A stretch of 64,000 nt of DNA. Origin: Paenibacillus agricola. Lineage in GTDB: Bacteria; Bacillota; Bacilli; Paenibacillales; NBRC-103111. Of the stretch, positions 26,270 to 36,233 are shown piece by piece. The number at the start of each line of letters is the position of its first letter. The first letter of the stretch is position 1. The stretch lies in NCBI RefSeq assembly GCF_011440305.1, contig NZ_JAAOIW010000020.1, positions 48,827 to 112,826 on the forward strand. Direction: 5' to 3'. The position numbers and the translations under genes are program-made. Under the pieces are notes generated by a model. That model had not been told where the DNA came from. It saw only the letters and a list, made by a program, of their open reading frames with translations, and ran no database searches.

Positions 26270-27448
26270 TTGGCTTATAATTTTGATCTTTTAAATGAAA
26301 GACGAAATACCCGTTCTTATAAATGGGACCAGCGGGTTAAGCTGTTCGGGGGCTCGGATGTTCTGCCGTTATGGGTAGCCGATATGGATTTCTTAAGTCC
26401 TCCTGCCGTGCTGGAGGTACTGAAGCAGCGTGCTGAATTGGGCATTTACGGCTACGCCGTCCGGAGTGACAGCTACCTGGATGCGATTGTCAATTGGTTT
26501 GGCCTTCGCCACGACTGGTCGATCAAGTCCAGTTGGATCACGGATTCGCCTGGTATTGTAACATCGCTTAGCCTCGCTGTAGAACTGTTCAGTGAGCCCG
26601 GTGGGCAGGTCGTGATCCAATCGCCCGTGTACTACCCTTTTTATGATGTTATTGAGGGCAATGGGCGAGTCGTAGCCAAAAATTCGCTGCTGATTCGCAA
26701 CGGTCGGTTTGAGATGGACTATGACCATCTGGAGTCACTTTTCCAAGGCGGAGCGAAACTGCTGCTGCTGTGCAGCCCTCATAATCCAGGCGGACGTGTA
26801 TGGGAGCGAGATGAGCTTGCCAAGCTCGGAGCGCTTTGCCTCCAGTACCAAGTAACCGTCATTTCCGATGAGATTCATTGCGACTTAACCTTTCCAGGAC
26901 ATACGCATATCCCTTTCGCTTCCGTATCGCCAGAACTTGCAGATATTACCGTCACATGCTTAGCCGCTACCAAAACCTTCAATTTGCCGGGCTTGCATAC
27001 TTCATTTATGGTGACATCCAATACTAAGCTTAAGCGCGCAATCGACCAACGGCTCAAAACGCTTAGTTTACATATGGCTCAGCATTTTGCCCAGGATGCC
27101 GTTGAGACCGCTTATAATGAAGGTGCCGTTTGGCTTGATGAAATGATGGCCTATGTTAAAGGAAATCTGGACTATGCGCTCGCTTATTTTTCGGAGCATT
27201 TGCCAGAAGTGAAGCCGCTTGTCCCGGAAGGCACCTATTTATTATGGATAGATTGCCGTGGGCTCGGCTTAGACATTGCGGGACTAAAGGATTTAATGTT
27301 CCGTCAAGCAAAAGTCGCCTTCAGCGAAGGCTCGGTATTCGGAACCGAAGGTGAGGGCTGGCTGCGAATTAATCTAGCCTGCCCTAGATCGATTGTCGAG
27401 CAGGCCATTAGGCAGTTTTGCGATGCCGCCCGCAAAAGCCTCCAATAG
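26270..27448 (+). CDS. PatB/MalY-type PLP C-S lyase
   Basis: 392 residues from a TTG start at 26270, seven bases after GAGGTG; two earlier TTG codons overlap that site. It is a fold-type I PLP enzyme with the cofactor lysine in CLAATKTFNLPGLHTS and the binding Asp/His region VISDEIHCDLTF. PATB starts such as LPLWVADMDF and the C-terminal WLRINLACPRS are conserved. It would cleave cystathionine or cysteine conjugates to pyruvate and ammonia, and may also act as an aminotransferase. It is monocistronic. Confidence 0.92.
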   Translation: MAYNFDLLNERRNTRSYKWDQRVKLFGGSDVLPLWVADMDFLSPPAVLEVLKQRAELGIYGYAVRSDSYLDAIVNWFGLRHDWSIKSSWITDSPGIVTSLSLAVELFSEPGGQVVIQSPVYYPFYDVIEGNGRVVAKNSLLIRNGRFEMDYDHLESLFQGGAKLLLLCSPHNPGGRVWERDELAKLGALCLQYQVTVISDEIHCDLTFPGHTHIPFASVSPELADITVTCLAATKTFNLPGLHTSFMVTSNTKLKRAIDQRLKTLSLHMAQHFAQDAVETAYNEGAVWLDEMMAYVKGNLDYALAYFSEHLPEVKPLVPEGTYLLWIDCRGLGLDIAGLKDLMFRQAKVAFSEGSVFGTEGEGWLRINLACPRSIVEQAIRQFCDAARKSLQ

Positions 27449-27500
27449 GCTTGAAGCCCTTTAGCCCCCTACCCTTGGTGAGTGAGCAAGGTAAACAGGA

Positions 27501-27545
27501 AAAAGCACCCTTATCCTACTGGTTACGTAGGATAAGAGTGCTTTC
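27501..27545 (-). terminator. Bidirectional terminator
   Basis: An 18-bp stem with one mismatch (27502-27519 against 27527-27544). The minus strand exits into TTTTT, serving the small gene at 27607-27750. The plus strand also serves the PatB-like gene. Confidence 0.8.
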
Positions 27546-27606
27546 TGGGGTTAAGGCGCTCAGATCAAATCAAGTTCAATCATCATCGAATTTCGTCTAG
27601 CACCCA

Positions 27607-27750
27607 TTATTTGGTTGGTGTCGCTGGGCTTGTAGACTTGGACTGGCTCATAAAGGATTGAACCTTGCTCATTAATTTTTGTCGAACCTGCGGGTTTTTG
27701 TACAGATAGGCAGCTCCCAATCCAACTGCAGTCAATAACGCTTTTTTCAT
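27607..27750 (-). CDS. Small 47-residue hydrophobic-start protein
   Basis: A short gene with AAGGAGG nine bases before its ATG, and an intrinsic terminator downstream. The product begins MKKALLTAVGLGAAYLYKNP, a short hydrophobic N-terminus, followed by QVRQKLMSKVQSFMSQ, an amphipathic helix, and a Ser/Thr/Pro tail. It resembles YtxH-like short membrane-associated proteins in layout, but I do not recognise the family. The ribosome site and terminator make it a real gene. Confidence 0.7.
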   Translation of the reverse strand: MKKALLTAVGLGAAYLYKNPQVRQKLMSKVQSFMSQSKSTSPATPTK

Positions 27751-28167
27751 AGTACTCTACCTCCTTCAGATTGATACTTATATAATACCCTTAAAGTGTC
27801 CTTGTCTAAACATTTGCTTTTTTCCCCATACCTATACTCCGATTGAATTAGATATGAATTTTCCAGCCATTTCCGCGTATTTAACCCAAAGCGATAATCT
27901 CATGAAGTGGATTTCCCATTCTCGGGATCAATCCAATAAATTCTGGCTCCCAGATCTAAACTTTCAGTATAACGAAAAAAATCCACAAAAGTTACATGCA
28001 GATTCGAGTCCCTATAACAGGAAATGAGCATACAGCTAATTAATTAATAGCAAAGGCATTGGTTATTAATTATGTATCTTATTCATACATTTGTTAAGGA
28101 TGTTTTCTACAAAAATCAGCTTATGCTCCAAGGTAATTTTCTGCGAAAATTTTCAGGAGGTGACCCA
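27751..28167. other. Intergenic, no gene seen
   Basis: Separates the small minus-strand gene from the DUF2935 gene. The frame of the latter is open back to 28072, but the strong ribosome site places its start at 28168. It should carry divergent promoters; none stands out. Confidence 0.5.
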
Positions 28168-28980
28168 ATGCCAGATGCTTTTGTAACAAGATCTATAGAT
28201 GAAATCCGCTTTTGGTCCCGCATTATGAAAGAGCATTCACTCTTTTTAAGACTGGGCTTTCGCTGTGAGGATACTCAGCTCATTAATGAGGCACAATATT
28301 TTTACAAGGTGTTTGAAGGAATCGAGCAACAATCCCATGCTTATGGTCTAGATACAGACCCTTCAACCATCAAGCAATTCAATAAGGAAGTCCACGCGGC
28401 TGTTTCTCATATTTGGGTGTTTAAGCGAAAACTTTTAGGACTGATCTTATCCTGTCAGCTTCCCGGACAAAACAACTTCCCATTGTTAGTGGATCATGTC
28501 AGCAGAGAAGCGTATTATTTCAGAAACCGCTTGGAAGAGCTTAATCAAGGCAAACTAGAGCCGCTACAAGACGCCATCATAGATGAAAATGTATTTTTCT
28601 TGCGAATTATGGCTGACCATGCCAAATTCATCGGGCATCTTCTCGATCCCTCTGAACGCAAGCTTGTTGATCAAGCCCGGGAATTCAGCCATGATTTTGA
28701 TCAGCTGCTATTTCAAGCCAAGGATCTGGATTCGATGCGTCCACAATCACAAACTAAGCCATTACTGGACCAATTCCTCGACCAGAACCGAGTCTCCGTG
28801 AAATCATTGCGCGATTTCAAGCAAACTGCCAGAGATCTCATCTATCAATGTAAAGTGAAAAGCATTATCCATCCTCTCCTAGCGGACCATGTATTCCGTG
28901 AAGCGGAGAGGTTTTTGGAAATTATCGATATGTTTGAAGGTGCTCTAACGGCTAAACGGGAGCCAAGCATCCACCTTTGA
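28168..28980 (+). CDS. DUF2935 protein (paired ferritin-like domains)
   Basis: 270 residues; the ATG at 28168 is preceded by AGGAGG. Two related helical-bundle halves are visible: SIDEIRFWSRIMKEHSLFLR and, in the second half, IDENVFFLRIMADHAKFIGH. Each half has Glu and His in the pattern ExxFW/F...EH or DHA that could bind a di-iron pair. DUF2935 is a Bacillota family of unknown function. It stands alone and ends in a terminator. Confidence 0.82.
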   Translation: MPDAFVTRSIDEIRFWSRIMKEHSLFLRLGFRCEDTQLINEAQYFYKVFEGIEQQSHAYGLDTDPSTIKQFNKEVHAAVSHIWVFKRKLLGLILSCQLPGQNNFPLLVDHVSREAYYFRNRLEELNQGKLEPLQDAIIDENVFFLRIMADHAKFIGHLLDPSERKLVDQAREFSHDFDQLLFQAKDLDSMRPQSQTKPLLDQFLDQNRVSVKSLRDFKQTARDLIYQCKVKSIIHPLLADHVFREAERFLEIIDMFEGALTAKREPSIHL

Positions 28981-29008
28981 CCCAAACCAAAACCATACAT
29001 GACTAATA

Positions 29009-29041
29009 GAAGCCCTCCCGAAATCGTTCAGGAAGGGCTTC
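29009..29041. terminator. Bidirectional terminator between DUF2935 and AIM24 genes
   Basis: AAGCCCT-C-CC pairs with GG-A-AGGGCTT between converging genes. T-runs are weak. Confidence 0.6.
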
Positions 29042-29070
29042 ACAAGCGTACTTATTGCGTATAAACGGCT

Positions 29071-29751
29071 TTACTTAACGCCGGGAATATATTGCTTGAT
29101 CCATGTCCCGAAGCCGGCCGGATTGCGGCTTTGGATGAGCACAATACCTTCGCCACGGAAACGGCATACAGCACCCTCGCCGCTGGTTACGCTGGATATC
29201 CAGCCTTTAGCTGCCTTTTCAATCTTATACTCCATATAATTCGGCCAAGCCACCAAATGGCCATTATCAATAATGAGCTCTTCTCCAGCCGCGAGGCTGA
29301 TCGCGTGGATCGCTCCGTAAGAGGAGATGAACACTGTACCGCTCCCACTGATTTCAACGATGAAAAAGCCTTCACCAGAGAGGAATCCCTTCGTCAGGTT
29401 TTGCATTTTGGTATTGACTTCAATACCGCTGGTTCCTGCAAGGAATCCGTCCTTTTGCACTAAAAGCTTGTAAGACCCGTCAAGCTCAATCGCTTGAACA
29501 TCGCCTATAGCCGCAGGTGCCAACAGAACCTCCCCTTTTCCTTTAGTTGCAGTCAGCTCCTGAAAGAAAAACTTCTCGCCACTCAGCATTCTCCCTAGCC
29601 CACGCATAATTCCCCCGTCTACGGTTCCTTTGAGGTCAATATTGGGTGTCATCGACACCATCGCTCCTGACTCGGCCTTCACGCTTTCCCCCGCATTTAA
29701 TTCCACCTTTACTAATGGAAACGCTCCTTGATATAAAATTTCATAATTCAT
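29071..29751 (-). CDS. AIM24 / TIGR00266 family protein
   Basis: 226 residues with the Gly-rich beta repeats of the family (KVELNAGESVKAESGAMVSM; GSGTVFISSYGAIHAISLAA; VAWPNYMEYKIEKAAKGWIS). Family members are beta-prism proteins of unclear function; the yeast homologue is mitochondrial. GGAGGG lies before the ATG. It is not linked to an obvious partner. Confidence 0.88.
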   Translation of the reverse strand: MNYEILYQGAFPLVKVELNAGESVKAESGAMVSMTPNIDLKGTVDGGIMRGLGRMLSGEKFFFQELTATKGKGEVLLAPAAIGDVQAIELDGSYKLLVQKDGFLAGTSGIEVNTKMQNLTKGFLSGEGFFIVEISGSGTVFISSYGAIHAISLAAGEELIIDNGHLVAWPNYMEYKIEKAAKGWISSVTSGEGAVCRFRGEGIVLIQSRNPAGFGTWIKQYIPGVK

Positions 29752-30000
29752 ATTATCCCTCCAATGCTTTGATTAACAAATACTCCGAGAACTAGAACCA
29801 TGGATAGACTTCGATCTTTCAGTTTTTTTAATAGCTCAAGGTTAGAATTAGATACTTACGAATGCCTGTACTCCTTCTATTATAATACAAATTACGACTA
29901 TTATCACAATAGTACGCGTCCCCTTAGGCATCCACCAGTGATTCGGCCAGCGCTTCTATCAGAGATTCGCCCAGCGATGTCAGGCTTTCTCCAGCCAAAT

Positions 30001-30024
30001 AACCCGATGCTTTAGCACCGGGTT
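30001..30024 (-). terminator. Hairpin after the SDR gene
   Basis: AACCCGATGC pairs with GCACCGGGTT around TTTA; the T-run on the minus strand is poor (ATTTGG). The rest of 29752-30000 holds no gene I can support. Confidence 0.5.
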
Positions 30025-30070
30025 TGAAGCTTCCTTATTGTTACGATATTCCCGCATCGGGGAACCCTGC

Positions 30071-30946
30071 TCATTTATAAAATCCCTGCGCCTCCGCATA
30101 CCTGCCCCAATGGGGACGAGCGCCGTCCATATCGACAAAGCCATATTCATCGGAGAGATCCCATGAAGTGAGAATGCGACCCGTCTTGTCCATAATATTC
30201 GGATCTGCTGCCAAAGCCGCGGCGGCTCTGCCGACATAATAGGGGGTTTCAGAGATGAGAAAATGCGGTTCCTTCTTCGCCCCCTCCTGCCAATTGGCCT
30301 CCGTTACCCCAAACAGGTCAAGCATCGCTTCCGAACGCAGAAACCCGGGTGTCAAGGAAACCGCCGTGATGTGATGCTCACGAAGATCTGCCGCCATCGC
30401 TTGTGCCAAGTGAATCGCTGATACTTTGGCTAAGCTGTAATACAAATTGCCGCGGTACCGGTAATCGAAGCCATCGGTGATTTCGATAATGAGTCCTTGT
30501 TGCCGGGCTACTATCAAGGGAGCGCCATAATAGCTGGTAATCATATGTGCTTGTACGGCAGCCTCCTGTATTTTCAACCCTTTATCCAAAGAATGCTCCC
30601 AGAAAGGCTTGCCCCAATCCGTTAAGGAATCCCCGCCCCATATATCATTAACCAACAGATCCAGAGCCCCATCCTGCTCATCTTGCACCCGTTCAAAAAG
30701 CGCCTTAACCTCATCCTGGACCAAATGATCCACTCTTACCGGTATGCCCACACCTCCGTGCGCTGTCACCATTTCCGCTGTTTCCTCAATCGTTTCCTGC
30801 CTGCCCATCTCCGATAGATTGCCTCTCACACTACGCCCTGTCACATAGACCGTAGCGCCTGCCTCACCCAGCATTACCGCAATTCCTCTGCCTGCGCCAC
30901 GCGTGCCACCCGCTACAACAGCTATTTTGCCTTCCAGAGCTTTCAT
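30071..30946 (-). CDS. Short-chain dehydrogenase/reductase
   Basis: 291 residues from the ATG at 30946 (GAGGAGG ten bases upstream). The Rossmann motif is VVAGGTRGAGRGIAVMLGEA and the catalytic pair is in YYSLAKVSAIHLAQAM (Y-x3-K). Residues after TGRSV and the VDHLV motif suggest NADP preference, but this is not certain. The C-terminal half has an insertion (YYVGRAAAALAADPNIMD) seen in some longer SDRs. Substrate unknown. Confidence 0.87.
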   Translation of the reverse strand: MKALEGKIAVVAGGTRGAGRGIAVMLGEAGATVYVTGRSVRGNLSEMGRQETIEETAEMVTAHGGVGIPVRVDHLVQDEVKALFERVQDEQDGALDLLVNDIWGGDSLTDWGKPFWEHSLDKGLKIQEAAVQAHMITSYYGAPLIVARQQGLIIEITDGFDYRYRGNLYYSLAKVSAIHLAQAMAADLREHHITAVSLTPGFLRSEAMLDLFGVTEANWQEGAKKEPHFLISETPYYVGRAAAALAADPNIMDKTGRILTSWDLSDEYGFVDMDGARPHWGRYAEAQGFYK

Positions 30947-31044
30947 AGTAGCCCTACCTCCTCTTATCAATGATGCATCTGCATAAGAAAGTATATCAGC
31001 CAACTATGTCAGTCTTTGTCTTAGTTATAGCCGCCAACCGCCCC

Positions 31045-33384
31045 TTATCTTGTGGACAAACGGTATTGCTTAGGTGACATCAGCACATGCCTCTGAAACG
31101 CGCGGTTAAGATTCCGCTCGGAATATCCAACCATACTGGCAATTTCCGTAATGCTATGGTCGGTCTGTTCAAGCAATTTTCTTGCCTTTTCCACCTTGTA
31201 AGCCATCAAATATTCGATAAAAGAAATGCCCGCCTCTTGCTTGAACATCCGGCTCAGATAAGAGGGGCTCATATTGACCAGCTCCGCGCATTCGATCAGA
31301 GATGGCAATCCCTCATTTGCTTCAATGTGGGAGCATACCTTTTGTACAGCCCATTTTGTTGTATTCGTACGGATTTCCTCAGTAATTTGCTTATGCATCG
31401 GAAATAAGGTCTCAACAAACCATTCATGAACCTCCTGATACGTTTGTCTTGCTTTTAATTGCTCGAATAAATTGTCACCGAGGTTGTCCAGTACCCCATA
31501 GCCGCTTTCCTCTAAAGATTGGATAATTGCTGAGAGCAGCACCAAATAGCATTGCATAGCGGTATTATAGGAATCAGAGGTTCGCACCCTCAACGAAAAT
31601 TCGGTTAGAGCAAGCTCCGCCGAGGAAAGCTCGCCTTGAAGCAAATACTCGATCATCTCCAACTCGAAGCTTTTCGGGTAGCTGAACACCTTCAGCTTCT
31701 CCGTGGGTGCAGCCATCTGGTCGTAGAAAAGCACCCCTTGGCTAGTGCTGATCAGCCGGTATTGGAGCGCAAGCTTCGCTTCATTGTAGGTTTCCGACAG
31801 CTTGGCGAGACTATCACGCTTGCCGCCGACTCCAATAGAAACCGTAAAGGACAAATACGTTTTTAACGCCTCACAAATTTTGTCGCCATAGCGCTGTAGG
31901 GCTTGCTCCATTTCCAGCTCATCCGTCCCATGCTCAAAATGGATAACAGCAACAGCCTCTTTCTCGTCCTTTTCCACGACGAAGCCTTGAGCCGGGGCGC
32001 AATGCTCCAATAGCTCGACCATCACGTTTTTGATCGCAAATACGATAATAGCTCCCTCATTGGGCAAAAACCTTTTTTCCTTAAACAGGTTTTCCGCCTT
32101 GACGACCAGCGCCATATACACGCCTTCTAAAGGAATGTGATAAGTCGTGCAGGAAGTCTCCAAGGCTCCCTTACGGACTGTTGATGCGGTACCCAGCAGA
32201 TTCAGCAAAAATTGGTCTCGCAGATCCGGCTGGATTTTTTTGACGTAATTGTCCAAGGACTCCGCTTGATCCCTTAAATAGGTCAGGCAGGAACGGATAA
32301 ACTCAATTTCGTTTCCTTGGATACCAGTCGTCTTCGCTGTCCCTCCATTTCGCAGCTGCTCCCCATACTTAAGCAGCTTATCGATTGGACTGTAGGCCAG
32401 CTTGGAAAATACGATGGTCAGGACGACACCAAGCAGCAAAAAAATTAACACGGAAAGCGCGATAGAAAGGCGTAGCCATGATAATTGGCTTGTCATTTCC
32501 CGCTCAGGCATAAGCGAAATATAGGTTCTTCCTAGAGCCGTACGATAAAATACGGTCATCAGCTTTTCTCGTTGGTCATCCGTTTGGATAAAATAATCCG
32601 AGTCGTTCTCATCAGCTAGAACCCTAGTCAAAAGAGGCTGGAGCTTAGCTGGCTTGCCCAGCAGCGAATCGTCTGAAGAATGCAGCATAATATGGTTTTC
32701 TGAATCCAGCACCAATAAATGTTGCAGGCTTTGCGCCGATCCCGAGTTGAACAGCAGCTTTCGAATATCGGCTTCCTTCACTTGAAAAATAAGTATGCCC
32801 TGCGGTTTGCCAAAGCTGGTAGCCGGAAGGCGCCTTACATAAGAGATACTTTCATCCTCGGCAGATGAAGGCAAGTATAACCATTCCGCCTTATTGTCCA
32901 TAGCTAAAAGCTTCTTAATATTATCCCGCTGTGGGGCATATTCCAATGCAGTAGCTCCATAGGAGCTGGATAACACGATATTGCTTGCACTCTCATACAT
33001 CACAATTTCGCGTACCAGGCTCCCGGAGTTTTTTTGCACGATTAAGGTATCCAAAATCTCAGCCTGTTCTACGTATTGCCCAGCAAATTCGGGCTGGCCC
33101 AAGGCAGACCTGATGGAAGGCGAGAAGGAAAGCTGCAGCGATTGATATTCGATTTGCGTTAATACATTTTCCATCCGTTCCTTCAGCTGTAATAAAGAGG
33201 CATAGCTATCATCCTGGAACTGCTGGGTGAGCTTATTCTCGGACATATGCAAATAGGAGCTTCCTAGCAGGAAAATAGGCAAAGACACGGAAATACAGCC
33301 CAGCCAAACGAGTCGGCTTAAATAATTAGTCCTGGGGAGCAAGACACCAATTCGTGCAAGCCCCCAACGCATCCAATGTTTCAT
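31045..33384 (-). CDS. Membrane-bound AraC-family sensor regulator
   Basis: 779 residues. A membrane helix near 25-45 and a second near 305-330 enclose an outer sensor domain of about 260 residues (Cache-like). A cytoplasmic linker and a middle domain follow, then a C-terminal AraC helix-turn-helix pair (LPSLIECAELVNMSPSYLSR; SITEIASMVGYSERNLNRAF). This layout is typical of Paenibacillus regulators of sugar uptake genes. It lies 41 bases downstream of the solute-binding lipoprotein gene, on the same strand. Confidence 0.9.
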   Translation of the reverse strand: MKHWMRWGLARIGVLLPRTNYLSRLVWLGCISVSLPIFLLGSSYLHMSENKLTQQFQDDSYASLLQLKERMENVLTQIEYQSLQLSFSPSIRSALGQPEFAGQYVEQAEILDTLIVQKNSGSLVREIVMYESASNIVLSSSYGATALEYAPQRDNIKKLLAMDNKAEWLYLPSSAEDESISYVRRLPATSFGKPQGILIFQVKEADIRKLLFNSGSAQSLQHLLVLDSENHIMLHSSDDSLLGKPAKLQPLLTRVLADENDSDYFIQTDDQREKLMTVFYRTALGRTYISLMPEREMTSQLSWLRLSIALSVLIFLLLGVVLTIVFSKLAYSPIDKLLKYGEQLRNGGTAKTTGIQGNEIEFIRSCLTYLRDQAESLDNYVKKIQPDLRDQFLLNLLGTASTVRKGALETSCTTYHIPLEGVYMALVVKAENLFKEKRFLPNEGAIIVFAIKNVMVELLEHCAPAQGFVVEKDEKEAVAVIHFEHGTDELEMEQALQRYGDKICEALKTYLSFTVSIGVGGKRDSLAKLSETYNEAKLALQYRLISTSQGVLFYDQMAAPTEKLKVFSYPKSFELEMIEYLLQGELSSAELALTEFSLRVRTSDSYNTAMQCYLVLLSAIIQSLEESGYGVLDNLGDNLFEQLKARQTYQEVHEWFVETLFPMHKQITEEIRTNTTKWAVQKVCSHIEANEGLPSLIECAELVNMSPSYLSRMFKQEAGISFIEYLMAYKVEKARKLLEQTDHSITEIASMVGYSERNLNRAFQRHVLMSPKQYRLSTR

Positions 33385-33425
33385 AGGCCCCTCCCCGGCA
33401 AAACTAGAGACCCTTGCTTGCCCAG

Positions 33426-34985
33426 TTATTTGCCCAAATAGCTTTTATAATGCTTAGCGAATTCCTGGTAGGCCTGCTTAGTCTCTGGCAAAGCATTGAT
33501 TTTATCAACAAACTGCTTGTATTCGTCCATGGTGATTTGCCCAACGATCGCTTTGGTTACCATCGATTTCCATTCTTTTTCATATTTGGACCAAACATTA
33601 ATCCACGAATCAGATATAAGGAAGCGGAAAGGGTCAACCTGCCCTATCTCGTCAAAGTTGGCAACTTCCTTGATTTTGGCATCGTTATAAGCTTTACTTC
33701 CCGAAGCACTGATCACTTTGCCCCACTTCTGGTAAGTAAGAACGCCCACACCCTTACTGGTTGTGTTCACCTCTTTGATCCCTTTTTCATTTAACACCTT
33801 CTGCCCATCGACTACGGTATGGTGGACGCCTTCCAAACCATAATAAGCGAAATCCGTAATGCTTTCTGAAGCCGATTTCTCAAAGTAATCCAGAAGCTGC
33901 CATACCTTGGCTTCAGGCACCTTTTTGGAAATAAAGAAGCCGCCGCCGCCGCCAATAGATAAATCGATGGCCGTCGCTTTTGGTCCTTTTAAAGTCAGAT
34001 TAATAATTTGCGGATTTTTTTGCCCGGATTTCTCCATGGTCGTTTCCCACTGCTTATCCCACCATATGCTTCTTGGATAAGAAGCGGCGCGCCCGGTTTG
34101 GAATAGCTCCTCCGCTTGCGTAGTTTTCATCACAGCAAATTCTTTGGACAAAATTCCATCCTGATAAAGCTTCTGGAACCATGCCACCATCTCGGTATAT
34201 TGTGGATTTAAGTTCGTATACATCAAGCCGCCATCAGCATCATACGTTGGCTGCGACGCGCCGAAGCCCGCAGCAAATGAGGCATCGCCATCATTAACAA
34301 TCACTCCATGCCCGATCAGTCCCAGTGTATCCTTCTTTCCGTTGCCGTCGATATCCGCCTCAATGATTTTTTTCAAGGCTGCCGCATATTCATCGAGCGT
34401 TGTAGGCACTGGTATTTTCAGCTGGTCCAGCCAATCCTTGCGGATTTTGATGCCTGCATCCACCCGGGAACGTGAGCCTGGCAGCGAATAAATTTTGCCA
34501 TCCACCGTCCGGTATTTAAAAGCATCCTGAACCAAATTATTTTTCATATTCGGATATTTGCTCAAATCGCCAAGAAATGGAGTAAGATCCCAGAAGGCAC
34601 CGTTTTTAACGGCGCTTAGCAGGGTAGCCCGCTTGAAATCCGGTACAGCTACAACCTCGGGCAAGTCGCCGGAGGCCAGCAGTAAATCCAGCTTCGTATT
34701 TAAATCGCCGGATGGTACCCATTCCACATTAAGCTTGGAGTTTGTCCTTTTTTGCCATTCCGTCCAATAATCGTCGCTCATATTCGGCGCTTCGTTATAA
34801 AGCCCGGCAAACATTTTAATCGAAATCGCCTTATCGGCTTCCTTCGCTGCTGCCCCTGTTCCATTGTTGGCTCCATTCGCTGGTTCTGTCCCTGCTTGAT
34901 TGGAGCATGCGGCTGTTGCGGCAAAAGTCAGCATTAATGCTAAAGTTACAGAAGACTTCGTAAGGTTACGTTTCATTGGTTTCAT
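33426..34985 (-). CDS. Sugar-type extracellular solute-binding lipoprotein (LplA-like)
   Basis: 519 residues, with a lipoprotein signal (LMLTFAATAACSNQAG; cysteine at about 27) and a family 1 solute-binding fold (IRKDWLDQLKIPVPTTLDEY; GGGGGFFISKKVPEAKVWQL). LplA-like proteins serve CUT1 ABC importers of oligosaccharides. GGGGAGG lies 11 bases before the ATG. No permease genes follow: the next gene is the AraC sensor. It may share a permease coded elsewhere or serve as a ligand sensor for that regulator. Confidence 0.92.
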   Translation of the reverse strand: MKPMKRNLTKSSVTLALMLTFAATAACSNQAGTEPANGANNGTGAAAKEADKAISIKMFAGLYNEAPNMSDDYWTEWQKRTNSKLNVEWVPSGDLNTKLDLLLASGDLPEVVAVPDFKRATLLSAVKNGAFWDLTPFLGDLSKYPNMKNNLVQDAFKYRTVDGKIYSLPGSRSRVDAGIKIRKDWLDQLKIPVPTTLDEYAAALKKIIEADIDGNGKKDTLGLIGHGVIVNDGDASFAAGFGASQPTYDADGGLMYTNLNPQYTEMVAWFQKLYQDGILSKEFAVMKTTQAEELFQTGRAASYPRSIWWDKQWETTMEKSGQKNPQIINLTLKGPKATAIDLSIGGGGGFFISKKVPEAKVWQLLDYFEKSASESITDFAYYGLEGVHHTVVDGQKVLNEKGIKEVNTTSKGVGVLTYQKWGKVISASGSKAYNDAKIKEVANFDEIGQVDPFRFLISDSWINVWSKYEKEWKSMVTKAIVGQITMDEYKQFVDKINALPETKQAYQEFAKHYKSYLGK

Positions 34986-35199
34986 TTTATTGTAATCCTC
35001 CCCAATTGCGATTTAGGTACGCAGCGCCCATCTTTAATGAGAGCGGCTACATTCATCATAAACGGCATGGGAAAGGCAGGATACGGACAATACTTTTCTA
35101 CACCCTTCGGAAAATAAATGTCCCTTCCAAATGCCATGCCTCTAGGGAAAAACCTTGCCAGAGCAGCAGTTGGAAAGAAAAGTCCGTTTTCTTCTTAAA

Positions 35200-36126
35200 C
35201 TAAATGCTGTCGCTATCGATCGTTTTACCACTCATTGCTGCCTTGAACTCTCCGGGTGCACAATGGTTGTACCTTTTAAATAGCTTGTAAAATTGCGCCG
35301 TACTCGGTATGCCCACCTCGCAGGCAATTTCCATAATACTGAGGTCGCGTGTCAGCAGCAGCCGCTCGGCTTTTTTCACCCGCTTATAGTTAACGAACTC
35401 GACGAAGGACAGCCCCATGGCTGAACGAAAATACCGGATAAAATAGGCATAGCTAAAATTCATCAGACTGCAAACGTCCTCGACGGTAATCCTCTCTCCG
35501 AGGTTGCGTTCTACATAATCGATCACCGGCCGCAAACGGGTAACCTCCATTTCCGTGCCGCCCTGCATGAGCATCAAGGAATCATAGCGTAGCAATACTA
35601 ACAGCAGGCGTTTGATCGCCGCCCCAATTGCCAGCTCATACCCTCGCTGCCGCACTTGGGATTCGAGGTAAATATCCTGGATCAGCGAGTAGGCTTCCGC
35701 GCGGCCCTCAGGCTGCTCCCTGAATATATAATTCAGCTTGCCCAGCGGATGCATAAATTCGGAAAAGCCGTGCAAATAAGGCATCGAGCTTTGGTCGAAA
35801 TGCTGCAGCAAATCGACTTGCAGAACGATAAAACGAAGCTGCGACGGATGCGCTTTACGAATGCGGTGAAGCTGTGAGGAACCAAACAACATCAAATCCC
35901 CACGTTCCAGGGTCTGGTAGTCCTCCTTGGTCTGTATGCCAGCAACCCCCTCGGTGACAGCGAGAAATTCGACCTCTTTATGGTAATGCCAAGGCCAAAC
36001 CCTTGGAATGTCTGCACGGGGATAATCGGATTGAACCTCCCAGACTTTCAGGAATAGGAGCGGGTTTTGGTAAATCACAACCTCTTCCCTGACGGGATCC
36101 AGCTGCGGCTCCATCGAAATAGTCAT
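35200..36126 (-). CDS. AraC-family regulator with cupin sensor
   Basis: 308 residues from the ATG at 36126 (GAGGTG nine bases upstream; the GTG four codons earlier overlaps it). N-terminal cupin-type sensor (WPWHYHKEVEFLAVTEG; ERGDLMLFGSSQLHRIRK), C-terminal AraC DNA-binding domain (ITVEDVCSLMNFSYAYFIRY; SIMEIACEVGIPSTAQFYKL). It is divergent from the ThuA-Gfo/Idh/MocA pair and probably controls it. Confidence 0.9.
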   Translation of the reverse strand: MTISMEPQLDPVREEVVIYQNPLLFLKVWEVQSDYPRADIPRVWPWHYHKEVEFLAVTEGVAGIQTKEDYQTLERGDLMLFGSSQLHRIRKAHPSQLRFIVLQVDLLQHFDQSSMPYLHGFSEFMHPLGKLNYIFREQPEGRAEAYSLIQDIYLESQVRQRGYELAIGAAIKRLLLVLLRYDSLMLMQGGTEMEVTRLRPVIDYVERNLGERITVEDVCSLMNFSYAYFIRYFRSAMGLSFVEFVNYKRVKKAERLLLTRDLSIMEIACEVGIPSTAQFYKLFKRYNHCAPGEFKAAMSGKTIDSDSI

Positions 36127-36233
36127 AAGCGGATGCACCTCGCTAATCCTAAAGATTTGCGTTCAGTATACCATAGCAATTTCGAAAATGTCATTTTTGG
36201 AGAATGAACGGGCACATTTAAGTCTATCTTTTG

